Shown here: piece after piece, positions 31,790-42,299 of the stretch
Layout: each line of letters begins with the position of its first letter
How positions within the stretch are numbered: the stretch's first letter is position 1
Assembly (NCBI GenBank): GCA_944472155.2
Contig: OX235279.1
Location: 151,736,199 to 151,800,198, forward strand
DNA: 64,000 nucleotides
From: Trichobilharzia szidati
Lineage: Eukaryota; Platyhelminthes; Trematoda; Strigeidida; Schistosomatidae
Direction: 5' to 3'
Position numbers and translations under genes: made by a program
Notes under the pieces: generated by a model
What the model saw: the letters and a program-made list of their open reading frames with translations, nothing else
What the model was told of the DNA's origin: nothing
The model's database searches: none

Positions 31790-31930
31790 TCTGCTACAGT
31801 CTCCGGGTCTGTTTTCAGTACTTCCCAAGGAATTCCATCTAGCTCTGCTGCCTTCCTGGCCTTCAGTAGCTTGATTGCATTGAAGACCTCTGCGTTTTTT
31901 GGAGGATTGACGTCCACTAGCCAGATTAAC
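31790..31930 (-). mobile_element. RTE-like RT N-terminal fragment
   Basis: Minus strand: VNPPKNAEVFNAIKLLKARK, AAELDGIPWEVLKTDPETVA. This matches the 'EV..AI..LKxxKAAGxDxIPxExLK' helix before LINE RT cores. It meets family B end to end at about 31800. Confidence 0.6.
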
Positions 31931-32089
31931 TTTTACAAATGAATTCAATTCAATGAACCAAACTGAAAGACACCTACTGCTTGTAAGAGAATTTCCCCAC
32001 TGATGTTACTGGACGGAGGATGACGTTATGGGAAAAAATAGACTATAATTCAAGAACATTAAACTTTGATCTAGAAGTTGAGTGTGAGT

Positions 32090-32300
32090 TCCGTTGTAGA
32101 ATATCCGCCAGCCAAGTGGAAGGTATGGGTTCAGTTCCTGCCTAGTTTACTAACCTGTAGTAAGCTTAGAAAAAAGGTTGGGTGTGAGGCTAGCCAACCC
32201 CACCCCCACCCATAAAAACAACACCAACGCTACTGAGACTTCAAAGCTTGGGGATATAAGTTCCACTTGGAACACAGAAGAAGGAAAAGAAAAAAACAGA
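32090..32300 (+). mobile_element. Degenerate SINE, A2-like
   Basis: GGTATGGGTTCAGTTCCTGC (box B-like), GTGAGGCTAGCCAACCCCAC, GCTACTGAGACTTCAAAGCT and AGTTCCACTTGGAACACAG follow the A2 order. The 5' head is not recognisable. Confidence 0.45.
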
Positions 32301-32718
32301 AGGGTTGAATGATAAAATGCTCGCGTACTCTAAGTGTTCATTCTTTTAGAAATAAAATATGATCCAATGGAGTTCAACAGCCATTATTTAGAATCCTAGT
32401 GCAACCCAAGTTTTCATTTCACCTTCACAATCATCATCCACTACATCGATAATCTCATGTGGCGCGTCGGTTTTAGCACTCGACTTTTAGTCAGTGGGTC
32501 GTCAGGTTTGAATCCCGCTCCACCTACTTCAGCTCGGGAAACTGGGTAGTTCACTGCCTCCCCCCCCCACCAAAATAAGTATGGCTTATATCGCATTTAT
32601 TGGATAATTAAGACCGAATCAAATAACTATGCATCAAAAACAATATTAAAATATTCGTATGAAAGTTGAGCATTACACAAAAGAAGAAACAAGTATGATG
32701 AAGATGTATACAATTTAC

Positions 32719-32865
32719 CTGTGGAGTGTTCCTGGCTAAATCATCCACAAAACCTGAATTAGAATTGTACTTTCGATACGTTCCCTCTATGAAATGTTCC
32801 AAATGGTATAAAGGTTTGTCTGGTCGATTGATAAACTCCAATACACACATTTGTGAAATATCAAC
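32719..32865 (-). CDS. eEF2K: eEF2K-like kinase, exon 4 (residues 186-234)
   Basis: A 147-base (49-codon) phase-0 exon between the acceptor TATTGAAAG at 32866 and the donor GTAAAT at 32718. It encodes VDISQMCVLEF, INRPDKPLYHLEHFIEGTYR and KYNSNSGFVDDLARNTPQ, almost colinear with human eEF2K (VDIMQMCIIEL..KPLFHLEHYIEG). The Glu of EHFIEG contributes to nucleotide binding in alpha-kinases. Flanking introns are 4.7 kb upstream and 4.6 kb downstream. Confidence 0.92.
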
Positions 32866-33359
32866 CTTTCAATAGAATATACATATACACAATATAAATA
32901 ATTAGATGGAGAAAATGTTTTTAAAAAAAGTATGAAACTTTTTTTCAACACCAGACATTTGAACTAGATGTCAGGAGTCAGTTATGAAGAGAAGTGAGTT
33001 CACATTTTTATACCTGTTGGCAATCAGTGTTGTTTTTCTTTATCAGTAGGAAAATCCGCTATTAAAATATTCAGGCATCAACTGCCTTCTACATATAAAT
33101 GAATTAGTAAGAAGCGACTGCAGTTTATCGATCAGTTTTTAAGTATTACGACTACGCACATGGTACTTCTGTGTAACGCAGAGTCAGGAATCCCAGCTGA
33201 TTAACTTCTAACAATAATAACAATAATAATAATACATGAAAACTGCGCCATAGTGGTGCTGTCACTTAGCCACCAGATCGCACACTCAATTCAAAGATTT
33301 TGATGCACATCTGGGCTTACAAGGATGCACTTTTTAGTAATTGGTAACTGATTCATGTA

Positions 33360-33595
33360 AAAGAATAACCATATATGATCAAAGACAGCTAGCCAACCGT
33401 TTCATGTCTTCCACTCTCAATAGCTATGTATCTAGCGATAAAGAAGGACGGAACGGACAGTACATAGGTCCTTTGATCCATAGCCAAGTGCATAAGGATA
33501 GCGCATGTTTGGGAAATGCCACACAAGCCTTCTCTATCTGTGCTGAGATTTTGTCAACAATCAACCCGTTGAGATAATCAAAGATTCAGCCTACT
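33360..33595 (-). mobile_element. Family B LINE fragment (left arm of inverted pair)
   Basis: Minus strand: INGLIVDKISAQIEKACVAF-like sequence at 33570-33500, then ED(M)KRLASCLWS-like at 33420-33380. Part of a segment that recurs inverted at 36600-36730. Confidence 0.5.
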
Positions 33596-33869
33596 TAAGA
33601 TATGTGAAAGAAAACAACTACTGAAAAATAGTTAATGAATCTTTTAACGAATCGATTCGTTTCAAGATCTCGAAATTCCTACATCACTACTCTAGCATAA
33701 AAAACAGATAATTGTGTGTACGTATGATAACTGCATTACTATTTCACTGTGAAGTCTTCCTATCGTAAGTGAGTTGCTTTTATGATTATAGCTTTGTGGA
33801 ATAGATATACCGTTTCTGGTAACATGCGCTGATGTCTTGAGTTTGGTTTGTTTTATTTATTTATTTATT

Positions 33870-34050
33870 TTGATTATAGCTTGATTCCACACCGTATTTT
33901 TGGTACAAGTATGGAATTTTCAGCATGTGATACCGGTAGCCCAAATTTCGCAGGCCGACCATGGATATCGGGTGTGCGTCGGCAGAGGATCGAACCTGGG
34001 ACCATGTGCATGGTCGGCGAGAGTCCTAACCGCTGTGCCACCAAGGCTAC
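33870..34050 (-). mobile_element. tRNA-headed SINE, subfamily A1
   Basis: Minus strand: GGTGGCACAGCGGTTAGGAC (box A), CGACCATGCACATGGTCC hairpin, GGTTCGATCCTCTGCC (box B), CGACGCACACCCGATATCCA, GCTGAAAATTCCATACTTG and a tail GGAATCAAGCTATAATC. The 3' tail continues with AAATAAATAAATAAA. Confidence 0.8.
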
Positions 34051-34544
34051 TCCAAACTTATTCTTTGGATAATGAAAAATAGCAATTATCAGAGGCAAGG
34101 TGTGCATCGCTTTGAAGTCTGTGGTTTCCTTGTACATTTGGACTGCTGGATCTGAAGATATTCTTTTCAGTGCTTGATGATTCTATCTTATGTATACGAC
34201 TGTTCAGATTAAGGTATTTTCTCACCAGTTAAACTTTATTATCAAGTAGTTCCTATGATTACATACTGTTAATCATTTCAGATGCTATCCTCATTTAGTA
34301 TCTATGGTCTACATTATAAAGACAGACAAAGCATAACTCTGCCTGTTTACTGCAACTCCTTAAAAATTTTATGAGTAACTCAAACTGACCGAATGCAGAT
34401 ATTTTTTTGTTCGTAGTCAGATGTTTCTAGTGACCAAACTACTATAAGTTTTTACATTTTATACATGGTATGGAGGGAATAATAATAATAAGTGGTACTT
34501 CGTTCTTAGGAGGTGATTCATTAAGGTAAACTGTTTACTTCCAT

Positions 34545-34745
34545 CGATATAAGGATAAAACCTGAGCACTGTGGTAGAGTATAACTCCATTTTGGATAAA
34601 ATTTATTTCGATAAAATTAGACAGTGCTATACAGTAATATATACTGATGACGTTTCGAGGACAACTTATTGATCATAATCACATTAAGGTACTCACACCT
34701 TGATTTTATCAAAATAAAATTTTACCCATAATGGAGTTTCACTTC
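34545..34745. repeat. Dispersed repeat D with foldback
   Basis: CACTGTGGTAGAGTATAACT, ACTGATGACGTTTCGAGGAC and ATTGATCATAATCACATTAA match 7750-7885. AACTCCATTTTGGATAAAAT (34581-34600) recurs inverted as ATTTTACCCATAATGGAGTT (34720-34739), so this copy can fold back. The hammerhead-like stem is degraded here. Confidence 0.5.
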
Positions 34746-34937
34746 CATCCTTTGAGTCTTCGGTTTAACCACCACTCTATCTCCTTTGGCCTGAATAACT
34801 TGATAGTATCATAAGCTGTTATACATTCAGTGTAGCTTAAAGCCTAGTGCATAAACTTATATCGCGTCAGTGAGTTCCTGTAGCATTTATTGTGTTCAGA
34901 AGAGTACATTTCGTCATCCTGATTATCAGTTTTTTTT

Positions 34938-35165
34938 TATTCCTTCACGTTCCCAGTGGAACATAGGGTTTCAAGCTAGAGGCTTGAAATTTCTGTAGCA
35001 GTGGTGATTATTTTTACAGGATGGGGTTGCTAGCCTCATCCCCAACTTTTCCTCTTTACCGGCTTTATTTCTGGCTTAGCGAGGTAAAGGAGTGCGTCGG
35101 CCGGGGATCGGACCCCGGACCATGTGCATGGTCGGCGAGCGTCCTAACCGCTATTCGACTGACGC

Positions 35166-35168
<3 letters not shown>
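34938..35168 (-). mobile_element. tRNA-headed SINE, subfamily A2
   Basis: Minus strand: TGCGTCAGTCGAATAGCGGT (box A), GCCGACCATGCACATGGTCC hairpin, GGGGTCCGATCCCCGGCC (box B, one change), CTCCTTTACCTCGCTAAGCC, GAGGCTAGCAACCCCATCC, TTCAAGCCTCTAGCTTGAAA and CCCTATGTTCCACTGGGAAC, then GTGAAGGAATAAAAAAA. The best-preserved A2 copy. Confidence 0.85.
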
Positions 35169-35202
<34 letters not shown>

Positions 35203-35205
35203 TTC
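35167..35205. repeat. (TA)n microsatellite
   Basis: TA repeats with one TG interruption, between SINE A2 and SINE B. Confidence 0.85.
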
Positions 35206-35239
35206 GTTCAACATTTCCAGCTTTGATTGCATGGAGGAT

Positions 35240-35500
35240 TTCATCATGAGCTGACATCAGTTAGAGAACCACTGGAAAACCAGCTGGGAGTACTGGACAG
35301 CTGTTTCGTCCTAGTTTGGGACTCTTCAGCAGTACGCGCCCACCGGGATTCGAACCCAGGACCTTCTGGTTACGAGGCGAGCTCGTAGACCATTGAGCCA
35401 CTGGGACCCGATCCAATGGTCCTTGAATTCTAACTTCTGCCAATTCACGACATAGCGCGACCATTTCGCAATGTCTTCTTCGATGAGTAACTGTCCTCAT
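35240..35500 (-). mobile_element. tRNA-headed SINE, family B, well preserved
   Basis: Minus strand: leader GGTCGCGCTATGTCGTGAAT, then GGTCCCAGTGGCTCAATGGT (box A), CTACGAGCTCGCCTCGTAAC, GGTCCTGGGTTCGAATCCCG (box B), GTGGGCGCGTACTGCTGAAG, TCCCAAACTAGGACGAAACA, CTGATGTCAGCTCATGATGA. The head resembles a tRNA with a CGT anticodon (CTCGTAA), as in tRNA-Thr; the acceptor stem is not paired, so it is not a working tRNA. Confidence 0.75.
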
Positions 35501-35509
35501 CTTCAACCT

Positions 35510-36150
35510 GCTGTACCCTACTGGTCACGGCTTCCCACTAGAACCCCAGGTTAACTGCCTGAATAGGGCCAGTCACTAGTGAGCATCAGATTAATTTGCA
35601 AGTATTGGTTTTGTAGGGATTTGGTTTGATTGCATGGAGGATTTCCAGCTTTGTCAATCCGTCAAGACTAAAGTATGATAATCCCCATTCATACTTGGGT
35701 TCTACTTATTTATCCTTTTGTTTATTCATTTTGTATCTCACCCCTAATCACGTCAATTATTACTACTGTTATTCTCATTTTGGATTGGCTCCAGTATTAT
35801 TTCATTTGTCCCACTTATCATTCTAAATCAATTCTGTTTTGCAACATCAAATTCTATGTTAGCAAATTTCACACAATGTTACATGAAGTTTTTTATTTTT
35901 ATTCTCTTTGCTTACTAATCCTACAATTTCACACTGCTTCCAAGTTCTTTACATCCTATGAATTGTTCTATGTATGACATTAATTCTTTTGCCACTTCAC
36001 ATTTAACCATGATTATAATCACAAACATTTTAATTGCAGTTCATACCACTATTATTATTCTATGCATTCACACATACGATTCAATTCCCTTACCGGATAT
36101 AATTTCTTAAAAACCATATATACACGATTGTACAGCCTGGAAAGAGTCTC
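35510..36150. other. Intron sequence without recognisable feature
   Basis: T-rich sequence. Two overlapping short ORFs near 35630-35980 are hydrophobic because of T-richness. Confidence 0.3.
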
Positions 36151-36155
36151 TTAGT

Positions 36156-36345
36156 TGTGCGTCGGTGGAACAGTGGTTAGGACTCTCGTCGACCATGCAC
36201 ATGGTCCGGGGTTCGATCCCCTGCCGACGCACACCCGATATCCATGGTCGGCCTGCGAAATTTGGGCTACCGATATCCATGCTGAAAATTCCATACTTGT
36301 ACTGAAAATACGGTGTGGAATCAAGCTGTAATCAAAATAAAAAAA
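36156..36345 (+). mobile_element. tRNA-headed SINE, subfamily A1 (right arm of inverted pair)
   Basis: GTGCGTCGGTGGAACAGTGG (box A), CGACCATGCACATGGTCC, GGGGTTCGATCCCCTGCCGA (box B), CACACCCGATATCCATGG, CTGAAAATTCCATACTTGTA and GGTGTGGAATCAAGCTGTAA with an A-rich end. Confidence 0.85.
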
Positions 36346-36599
36346 CATAAAATAAAACAATCACTTGATTTGATGTCCCAGTGAGAATTTTCCAAGAATC
36401 GAAATATTAGCGTATGTTACCAGAAACGGTATACCTTTTCCACAAAGCAGCTCAGTTACGATAGGAAGACTTCACAGTGAAATAGTAATGCAGTTATCAT
36501 ACGTACACACCATTATCAGATTTTTATGCTAGAGTATCGATGTAGGGATTTCGAGATCTTGAAACGAATCGATTCGTTACAAAATTCATGAACTATTTT

Positions 36600-37250
36600 G
36601 CAGCAGTTGTTTTCTTTCACATATCTTAAGTAGGCTGAATCTTTGACTATCTCAACGGGTTGATTGTTGACGAAATCTCAGCACAGATAGAGAAGGCTCG
36701 TGTGGCATTTCCCAGCTTACGCCATCTCTGAAGTAAATGTGTATACTGCTCACCAGTTCTCTCCGTCTTCCTCTATGTCTGAGACATGCTCACTGAAAGT
36801 TGAAAATAAGAAAAAAGCTAGGTGATCATAGATGCCTACGCTCTAGCTCACGTGTTAGACTGACATATGATGGATCAGGTTGGAAAACAGCTAGTGTTGG
36901 TTAAACTGAAACAGGGAGTCAGTTCATAAAATATGTAACGGTTAGTTTGAGGCGACCAGGCATGTCAGAAGGTGTAGACTGCCTCGTTGGGGCCCTCGAG
37001 ATGGTAAGAACTAATGACGGCTGGGGACAATTGGTGATATAGCTCGAAATCGTCCTCAATTACGAAGATACTGTATCCATTAAATCCTATTATTTTTCCA
37101 TGTTATTATTCTTTCTCCCTCACATTTCCACCTATTATCCTTCTTAAGAACCTCTTTTTTCTCCGTCTTGCCTTCCTTTGTGTGCTCCATGGAGTTTGGC
37201 AACTTGAACTGCTGCACTTTTGTGCAAAGTTCGTCAATCAGTCAGTCAGT
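36600..37250 (+). mobile_element. Family B LINE remnant
   Basis: GGTTGATTGTTGACGAAATC encodes LIVDEISAQIEKARVAFPSL; after a gap, KQGVSS-like, GDIARNRPQLRRYCIH-like sequence (near 37035), then the pyrimidine-rich 3' UTR with GTGTGCTCCATGGAGTTTGG and TTGTGCAAAGTTCGTCAATC. Decayed. Confidence 0.6.
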
Positions 37251-37574
37251 CTATTTCTAGAAGTGAATTTATCATAAACAAAATGTGGAAATATCACTTA
37301 TCGGCTGAAGCAATCGACCTTCAGCTAACGGCCACCGAATTCAAATCCCATCCCACCCGCTTTAATCTTGGTAACTTACTAGTTATCATCAACGCCCTAC
37401 ACACCAAGTATGGCACACTGACCGGTAATACATGAGATATCTGGTTCCGCATAACTGAGTTATAAACAACAATGAGTTAAATGTAACTAGTATATGAAAT
37501 AAATACGCTTAGCAAATAAACAGATAAAAAGACAATGACACTCCACTGGAGGACACTGAAGAATAAATTTATAC

Positions 37575-37749
37575 CTTTTTAGGCACTGCTAACTGACGAC
37601 TGTATTCTTCACCCCAAAGTTTAGCATCCATTTGTAAACGTACATCATCAAAATACACATGACGATCAACTTTTTCAATGTATTTCTTAGCAACATGATT
37701 TGAAGCATGTGACCAATCAGAAGTATGTGAAAAGTTAGACAACTTTTTT
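37575..37749 (-). CDS. eEF2K: eEF2K-like kinase, exon 3 (residues 127-185, ATP-binding lysine)
   Basis: A 175-base exon, entered in phase 2 and left in phase 0. Its acceptor is TTATAG at 37750 and its donor GTATAA at 37574. It completes Val127 and encodes KKLSNFSHTSDWSHASNHVA, KKYIEKVDRHVYFDDVRLQM and DAKLWGEEYSRQLAVPKK. Lys148 in HVAKKYIE is the invariant ATP-contacting lysine (human Lys170). DVRLQMDAKLWGEEY is nearly identical to vertebrate eEF2K. Confidence 0.93.
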
Positions 37750-37754
37750 CTATA

Positions 37755-39440
37755 ATAAAAACAAGATATGAAGGTATAACACACCTTTAAACAATATTTT
37801 GTTTACACAGGTAAATATAATAATCCGCTTAGTCATACATAAAGGTGGATAATTTCATAAAAGTTTATAGGCTGAAATGATCACAAACGATGACAATAAA
37901 TATTGACAAAAAGATGAAAGTTCAGAAGAGATTTAATAGAAAAAAGGAAACAGAAACTTCAACTGTATAATAACAGAATAGAATTGCACACTGGATTAGG
38001 TCATGCTTAAATGCTGGGGCTTATTTTCATGATTGAGGTATTCGATAGGTAGAATATGCACTACAAACATGTATATCGGTGGTTATACACAATTCGCATT
38101 ATAGTCAGTTGAATAATCAAAGTAAGTGTGGAACCTAAAATCTTTGTTTTCCAAGCAAAATCAAGACTTAATTCCACTTTTTTTTCATAACTTAGTTAGT
38201 ATATTCGCAGAGTACTAGCAACTTGCTGACTGACTGAGTTTTCAACGTAGAACTTGGCACAAAAGTACAGGACTTCAAGTGAACATACTTCATACAGCAC
38301 CAGTAACTATCAGAGCAGTCTCACTCTAGAAACTGAACTGCATCTCTGCTAGCGGTAGTTTTTTATCCGTAATAAACCACTTTCTCTTTTCTTACTATTC
38401 TGGAGGGGAACAGAAACCTGTTTTGATGCTTTATTACACATGGCGATAAATAGGATTCACTGTATCAGTCAGTACATAGTGACAACCTACCCGGAAATCT
38501 ACACCGAAAGTCAGAAACTCCTATCCAATGATTCCAATCTACACCGCTGATATTACTCTGATTATACACTAACTAGTGTTTGACTGAATTCTATCAGTCA
38601 ACTTTGCAGTGGGGCCAGCATACTACATGCCTCGCTATCACGGAGCTACTCAGAATTGTTGTTATTAGATGGTTGGAAGTAATCGGCAGGAAGCCTTGAG
38701 CCTAGGCTTCGTGCTAGTTGGCACTTGTTAGCAAGGCGTATCCACTACCTTGAAGGGACTCACTTCCCTTCTGAGATCCCAACCCGTGTAGTCCAGTGCT
38801 GCAGTCAGAGACGTTAATACTGAGCCATTCCAGCTTTCGATTTACCTCCTGTAAGACTATATTACATACTTTGATCGAGAAATAGATAGTAAGTCATTTG
38901 TGTCATGAATCTAGTCCCTTGTTTGCTGCAGACTGAATTCTGTCAGTCAAGTTAGCAATGTCGCCACCATGATAGATGGAGACATGAGTTCCTTTAAGAT
39001 TGTAGATACACCTTGCTGACGACTGCCTTCAACAATCTAATAATTACTAATATTACCTGGTATCCTGCACTTCGAACGACTACAAATAAGTCATAGAGAA
39101 AGACAGAGTAGGCTACTGTGTGGCACACTTATTCCTTGTTAAGTAGTCATAATTTTCTCGTATAATTAATAGATTAGCTTGGTAAGTACTAAACGACAAC
39201 TCTAGATTCGCACAACGGTTTCACCAGCCAAACTCGTTAACTACGTTATAAATGTGTGAAGCAACGTAATATTGTGGACAATGTAAATATCTCACCAGAT
39301 TGTCACAAATTTAGTTAAATAAAATTTAAACATCTGTAAACATAAAATCAAGATAGTTCATAATAAATTTAAAAAGCAGTCGAAATGTTTTGAGCCCAAA
39401 GTAACTGTACAACCACTTGCATTCACATGAATTTGCCAAT
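37755..39440. other. Intron, mostly featureless, with small repeat pieces
   Basis: At 38213-38300 lies a minus-strand piece of family B 3' UTR (TTCAACGTAGAACTTGGCAC). At 38580-38610 and 38880-38975 are pieces of repeat E in inverted orientation. The rest is AT-rich with no recognised element. Confidence 0.35.
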
Positions 39441-39447
39441 GAGCAAC

Positions 39448-40140
39448 ATGTACTGTAACATCCTGTCTGGCTGCGCAAATCTTGGTATATAGGGCAGGAT
39501 CATTACCGATGGATCCAAGTCAAGTGTCTCCCATAAATGACCTGATACAGTCAAGAGGAGACATACTCGGATCTTTGTTTAGAAACACACTGATGTAACC
39601 ACGCGTTTATAGTCTCTGCCAGGTAAGTTTTGTTTACTGCATTCAAATGGAAACAGTGTCCTAACAAAAGTTAAAGGGTGAGGGTGGATGTCCGGCGGTG
39701 GACATAGAGGTTTCACCAACAGGAGTCAGGAAACCCTGTTTCCAAACTCGTGGTGCACGTGGACTCCAAGATCAGAAAAAACTGTATGAATCCGTTTTGG
39801 TCAAGCGCCATCTAGAGGTCAGACTGCCAGTCAAAGATTCACGGAGTGGTCCATTAAGCCAACTATCTGCTCTCGACTGGGCGTCCGAGTAGCACATCAG
39901 CCCTGCCATGAAATAAGAAACGATAATTCGATAGAAAGCTCAACTCGTTCCCAGGCTCTCACTCTCACATCCTATCATACCTGATCAACAATGTATTTCA
40001 TCATTTAATTTCATATCATTGTATTGTAGTTGCTTTTCTTACGTTTTTTTTAATATCCTTATTTTTGTCGGCTTCTCGTTATTATTTAAAATCTCAATCT
40101 ATATGTACGGCTTCGAGTCACCAATAAAGCTTGACTTCAC
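39448..40140 (+). mobile_element. Possible solo LTR
   Basis: The segment starts TGTAACATCCTGTCTGG and ends near CACCAATAAAGCTTGACTTC with an AATAAA signal, which resembles the U3-R layout of flatworm LTR elements. It is less AT-rich in the middle, where a 64-codon ORF (39698-39892) has no known domain. No partner LTR, primer-binding site or clear target duplication is seen, so this is tentative. Confidence 0.3.
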
Positions 40141-40174
40141 TGAGATATGATACGACAGAAATGCTACTTCATGT

Positions 40175-40420
40175 TTCTTGCCTGAAAGTTAGTCTGACCG
40201 TCAAATATCGGGTCCACAACTCTTCGGTGTATGCAGTTGTCATATATGCCTGTGAAACCTGGCCTTTCCTAGATGCGAGCGCGAGGTGTCCGATTACTAT
40301 TGTCTCTTTAGAATCACTTGCATCTGGTTGAGTCACTATGCAAGTCCGACAAACCATCTTTGGACACGGTGGAGATGGTTTGTTAATTCAGTTCACCCAA
40401 GGACACCGACTTCAGTAGCT
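40175..40420 (+). mobile_element. Family B LINE fragment
   Basis: LTVKYRVHNSSVYAVVIYAC, ETWPF matches KGRVSNASVRAVLLNACEIW of the long B copy at 31625-31690. A shifted HHLWTRWRWF-like remnant follows (TLRHRLRWLGHV in other copies). Confidence 0.55.
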
Positions 40421-40649
40421 CGGGTAAGTTCTAAGAATGTTATCACAGCATCTTGCATACCATGTAGTTATTGCTAGCCCTGAAACTACGAGTAAAAAGC
40501 AGAGTAGTCGTTTTATGATGCGGCATTATGGGATGAAAGGTGGCTGTTTTGGACCAGCATCTGCTAGTGCGTCGCGACTAAAAAGATGCAGTCCGAGATA
40601 TTATGGGACTCAGTAGCTCGAAACGTTATCAGCTATGGCTCAGAAGAGC

Positions 40650-42095
40650 AATCAATGACGAACATTTCCTCCTCTCTTCTCTTTTTGAAAGTAATAAATG
40701 TTCTTAATAAGTATGCTTCTCTGGTTTCATACCACTGCTCCTTAGTTATTTTCTGTTTTGCTTATATTGCTGTTTATTTTGTGTGGGATATCTTTTATTG
40801 ATGATATTGTATCAAGTTTGTGTTTTAAATTTTTTTAAATCAATCATAGAATAGTTCAAATAAAAGAAGTTTAATCTGTTAAAATAAGCATACAGAAGCG
40901 TTATAAAGCACGTCAAATCTTCACAGCACACCATATACTCAGTATACAAATGACTGGTAACTAATCCAGCTAGATATAATTTAGTAAATATAACACAATA
41001 ACGCAACTCACAGGAAATCAAAAACTTCATTCAACAATCACATACATACGCATCTAAGAATTATCCGCACTAATTATAATACAAGGACTAGTGATACTAC
41101 CCGACCATTCGACCCTCATTCGGTGAAGTGAGAATTGAACTTATGGCTCCCTAGTTACAATCCAACCATTCCGAGTGTGTGCCATAGACTAACCAACTCC
41201 ATTTACTCAAGTTTCAATAATAAACCAGTGTAATTTACTCTCGCATATTGACTAAGATACACAGCCTACCCATCACTTATGATTAATGAATGCGTTTTAA
41301 AATATTTAGCTTGACATGTAAACAATACTACGTATAGATCGTATATGTGCAAACTAATTATCTAGAATGCAAAAGAATATAATATCGTAAATCTGTGGAG
41401 TGAGATTAGGAAGAAATACCAGTCACTGAAGTTCTTTTATCTACAGTATTAAAGTGTCTGGGATGTGTTATTCATTTTGATATACTTTCTTGAATGATTA
41501 TATAGGAAGTATACTGTGTTTTTGGACCGATTCCCGAAACATTTAATTGTAATTCCAAATGATATGAGGAAAACGCAGTCCACCTGCATGAGGTCCACAC
41601 ATTAAGCGTCAACAGACGAGAAGCTTGAGTAGTATGATTCAGAAAACATCATAAAAAAGGCAGGTGTAATTCCTCTTCACCATCAAGATTCTGGGTATAT
41701 TTACTGGCCTTCATTTAACTATCTCTTTTTATACAAAACCTATTTCACTTTGTTTTTACTTACTTTCTCTTTTTGAATTGCTGCATGATGCAACAACTTA
41801 CGCTGAATAACTTTTGGCTCATGACTAATTGGTTAAATACAGTAGATTTTTAGATGAAAAAACAACTAAAGGGATTACCGAAAAATACATATTTAGTAAA
41901 CCGTATTAACTTAAAATATTTGAGACGGGGAAGCGGTCATTCTAATTAGTGTACCACAAGAGCCGGGAAAATGACTACAATACTTGTAGACATTTGCGAA
42001 AATGGAAACAACGCAATGATTAATATTTGTTCATAAAACTAAACGTCCATATCATGACAGAATGTAATTTTTAAAAAGTAAAGGTGATGATCAAC
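40650..42095. other. Intron sequence without recognisable feature
   Basis: AT-rich; no element or ORF could be supported. Confidence 0.3.
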
Positions 42096-42099
42096 TTAC

Positions 42100-42299
42100 A
42101 CACGAAAACACTCTCTCATAGCACCACGATTGAATGAAGAATTCTCAATTTTAACATGTACAATGTCTTCTATCCATTTGCCTTTGATAGCACTATAACG
42201 ATAACGTTTAGCTATTTCTTCCTGAAGTTCTTGTAGATGGAATTTTTCCCAAGGGTCACCACAAGATGAAATTAAACTGAAAGCAGTCTTCCATAAGGC
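42100..42299 (-). CDS. eEF2K: eEF2K-like kinase, exon 2 (calmodulin-binding segment, kinase start, residues 61-127)
   Basis: A 200-base exon entered in phase 0 (acceptor ATCAATCAG at 42300) and left in phase 2 (donor GTAAGT at 42099). It begins ALWKTAFSLISSCGDPWEKF, which aligns with the vertebrate calmodulin-binding segment EAWKHAIQKAKHMPDPWAEF, including the key Trp (Trp63). It continues through RYRYSAIKGKWIEDIVHVKI into SSFNRGAMRECFR, the first strands and nucleotide loop of the alpha-kinase fold. The calmodulin-binding Trp suggests Ca2+/calmodulin control is retained; that is inference from family knowledge. Confidence 0.93.

Larger units (their letters stand above)
28820..31870 (+). mobile_element. 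Family B APE-type LINE, most complete copy
   Basis: From 28825 a conserved non-coding leader is followed by the coding region in the expected order: endonuclease 29550-30000, linker 30176-30600, RT 30640-31470, thumb/connection 31480-31600 and C-terminal LNACEIWPLRAEDVRRLCVF at 31660-31720. The 3' end is lost near 31800, where a minus-strand RTE fragment begins. It lies in an intron of the kinase gene, antisense to it. Frameshifts and small deletions make it inactive. The clade was not assigned. Confidence 0.8.

Noticed and set aside
35240..35280. Hammerhead ribozyme in SINE B (CTGATGTCAGCTCATGATGA)
   Set aside because: The core would need A9 replaced by U and the stem is only 3 bp; too weak to list with the PLE-linked hairpins.
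35320..35410. Functional tRNA-Thr (minus strand)
   Set aside because: It resembles a CGT-anticodon tRNA, but the acceptor stem does not pair and the sequence is embedded in a SINE.
36157..36233. A functional tRNA gene
   Set aside because: Box A and box B are present, but the anticodon arm is a palindromic hairpin without a proper loop, and a SINE body follows.
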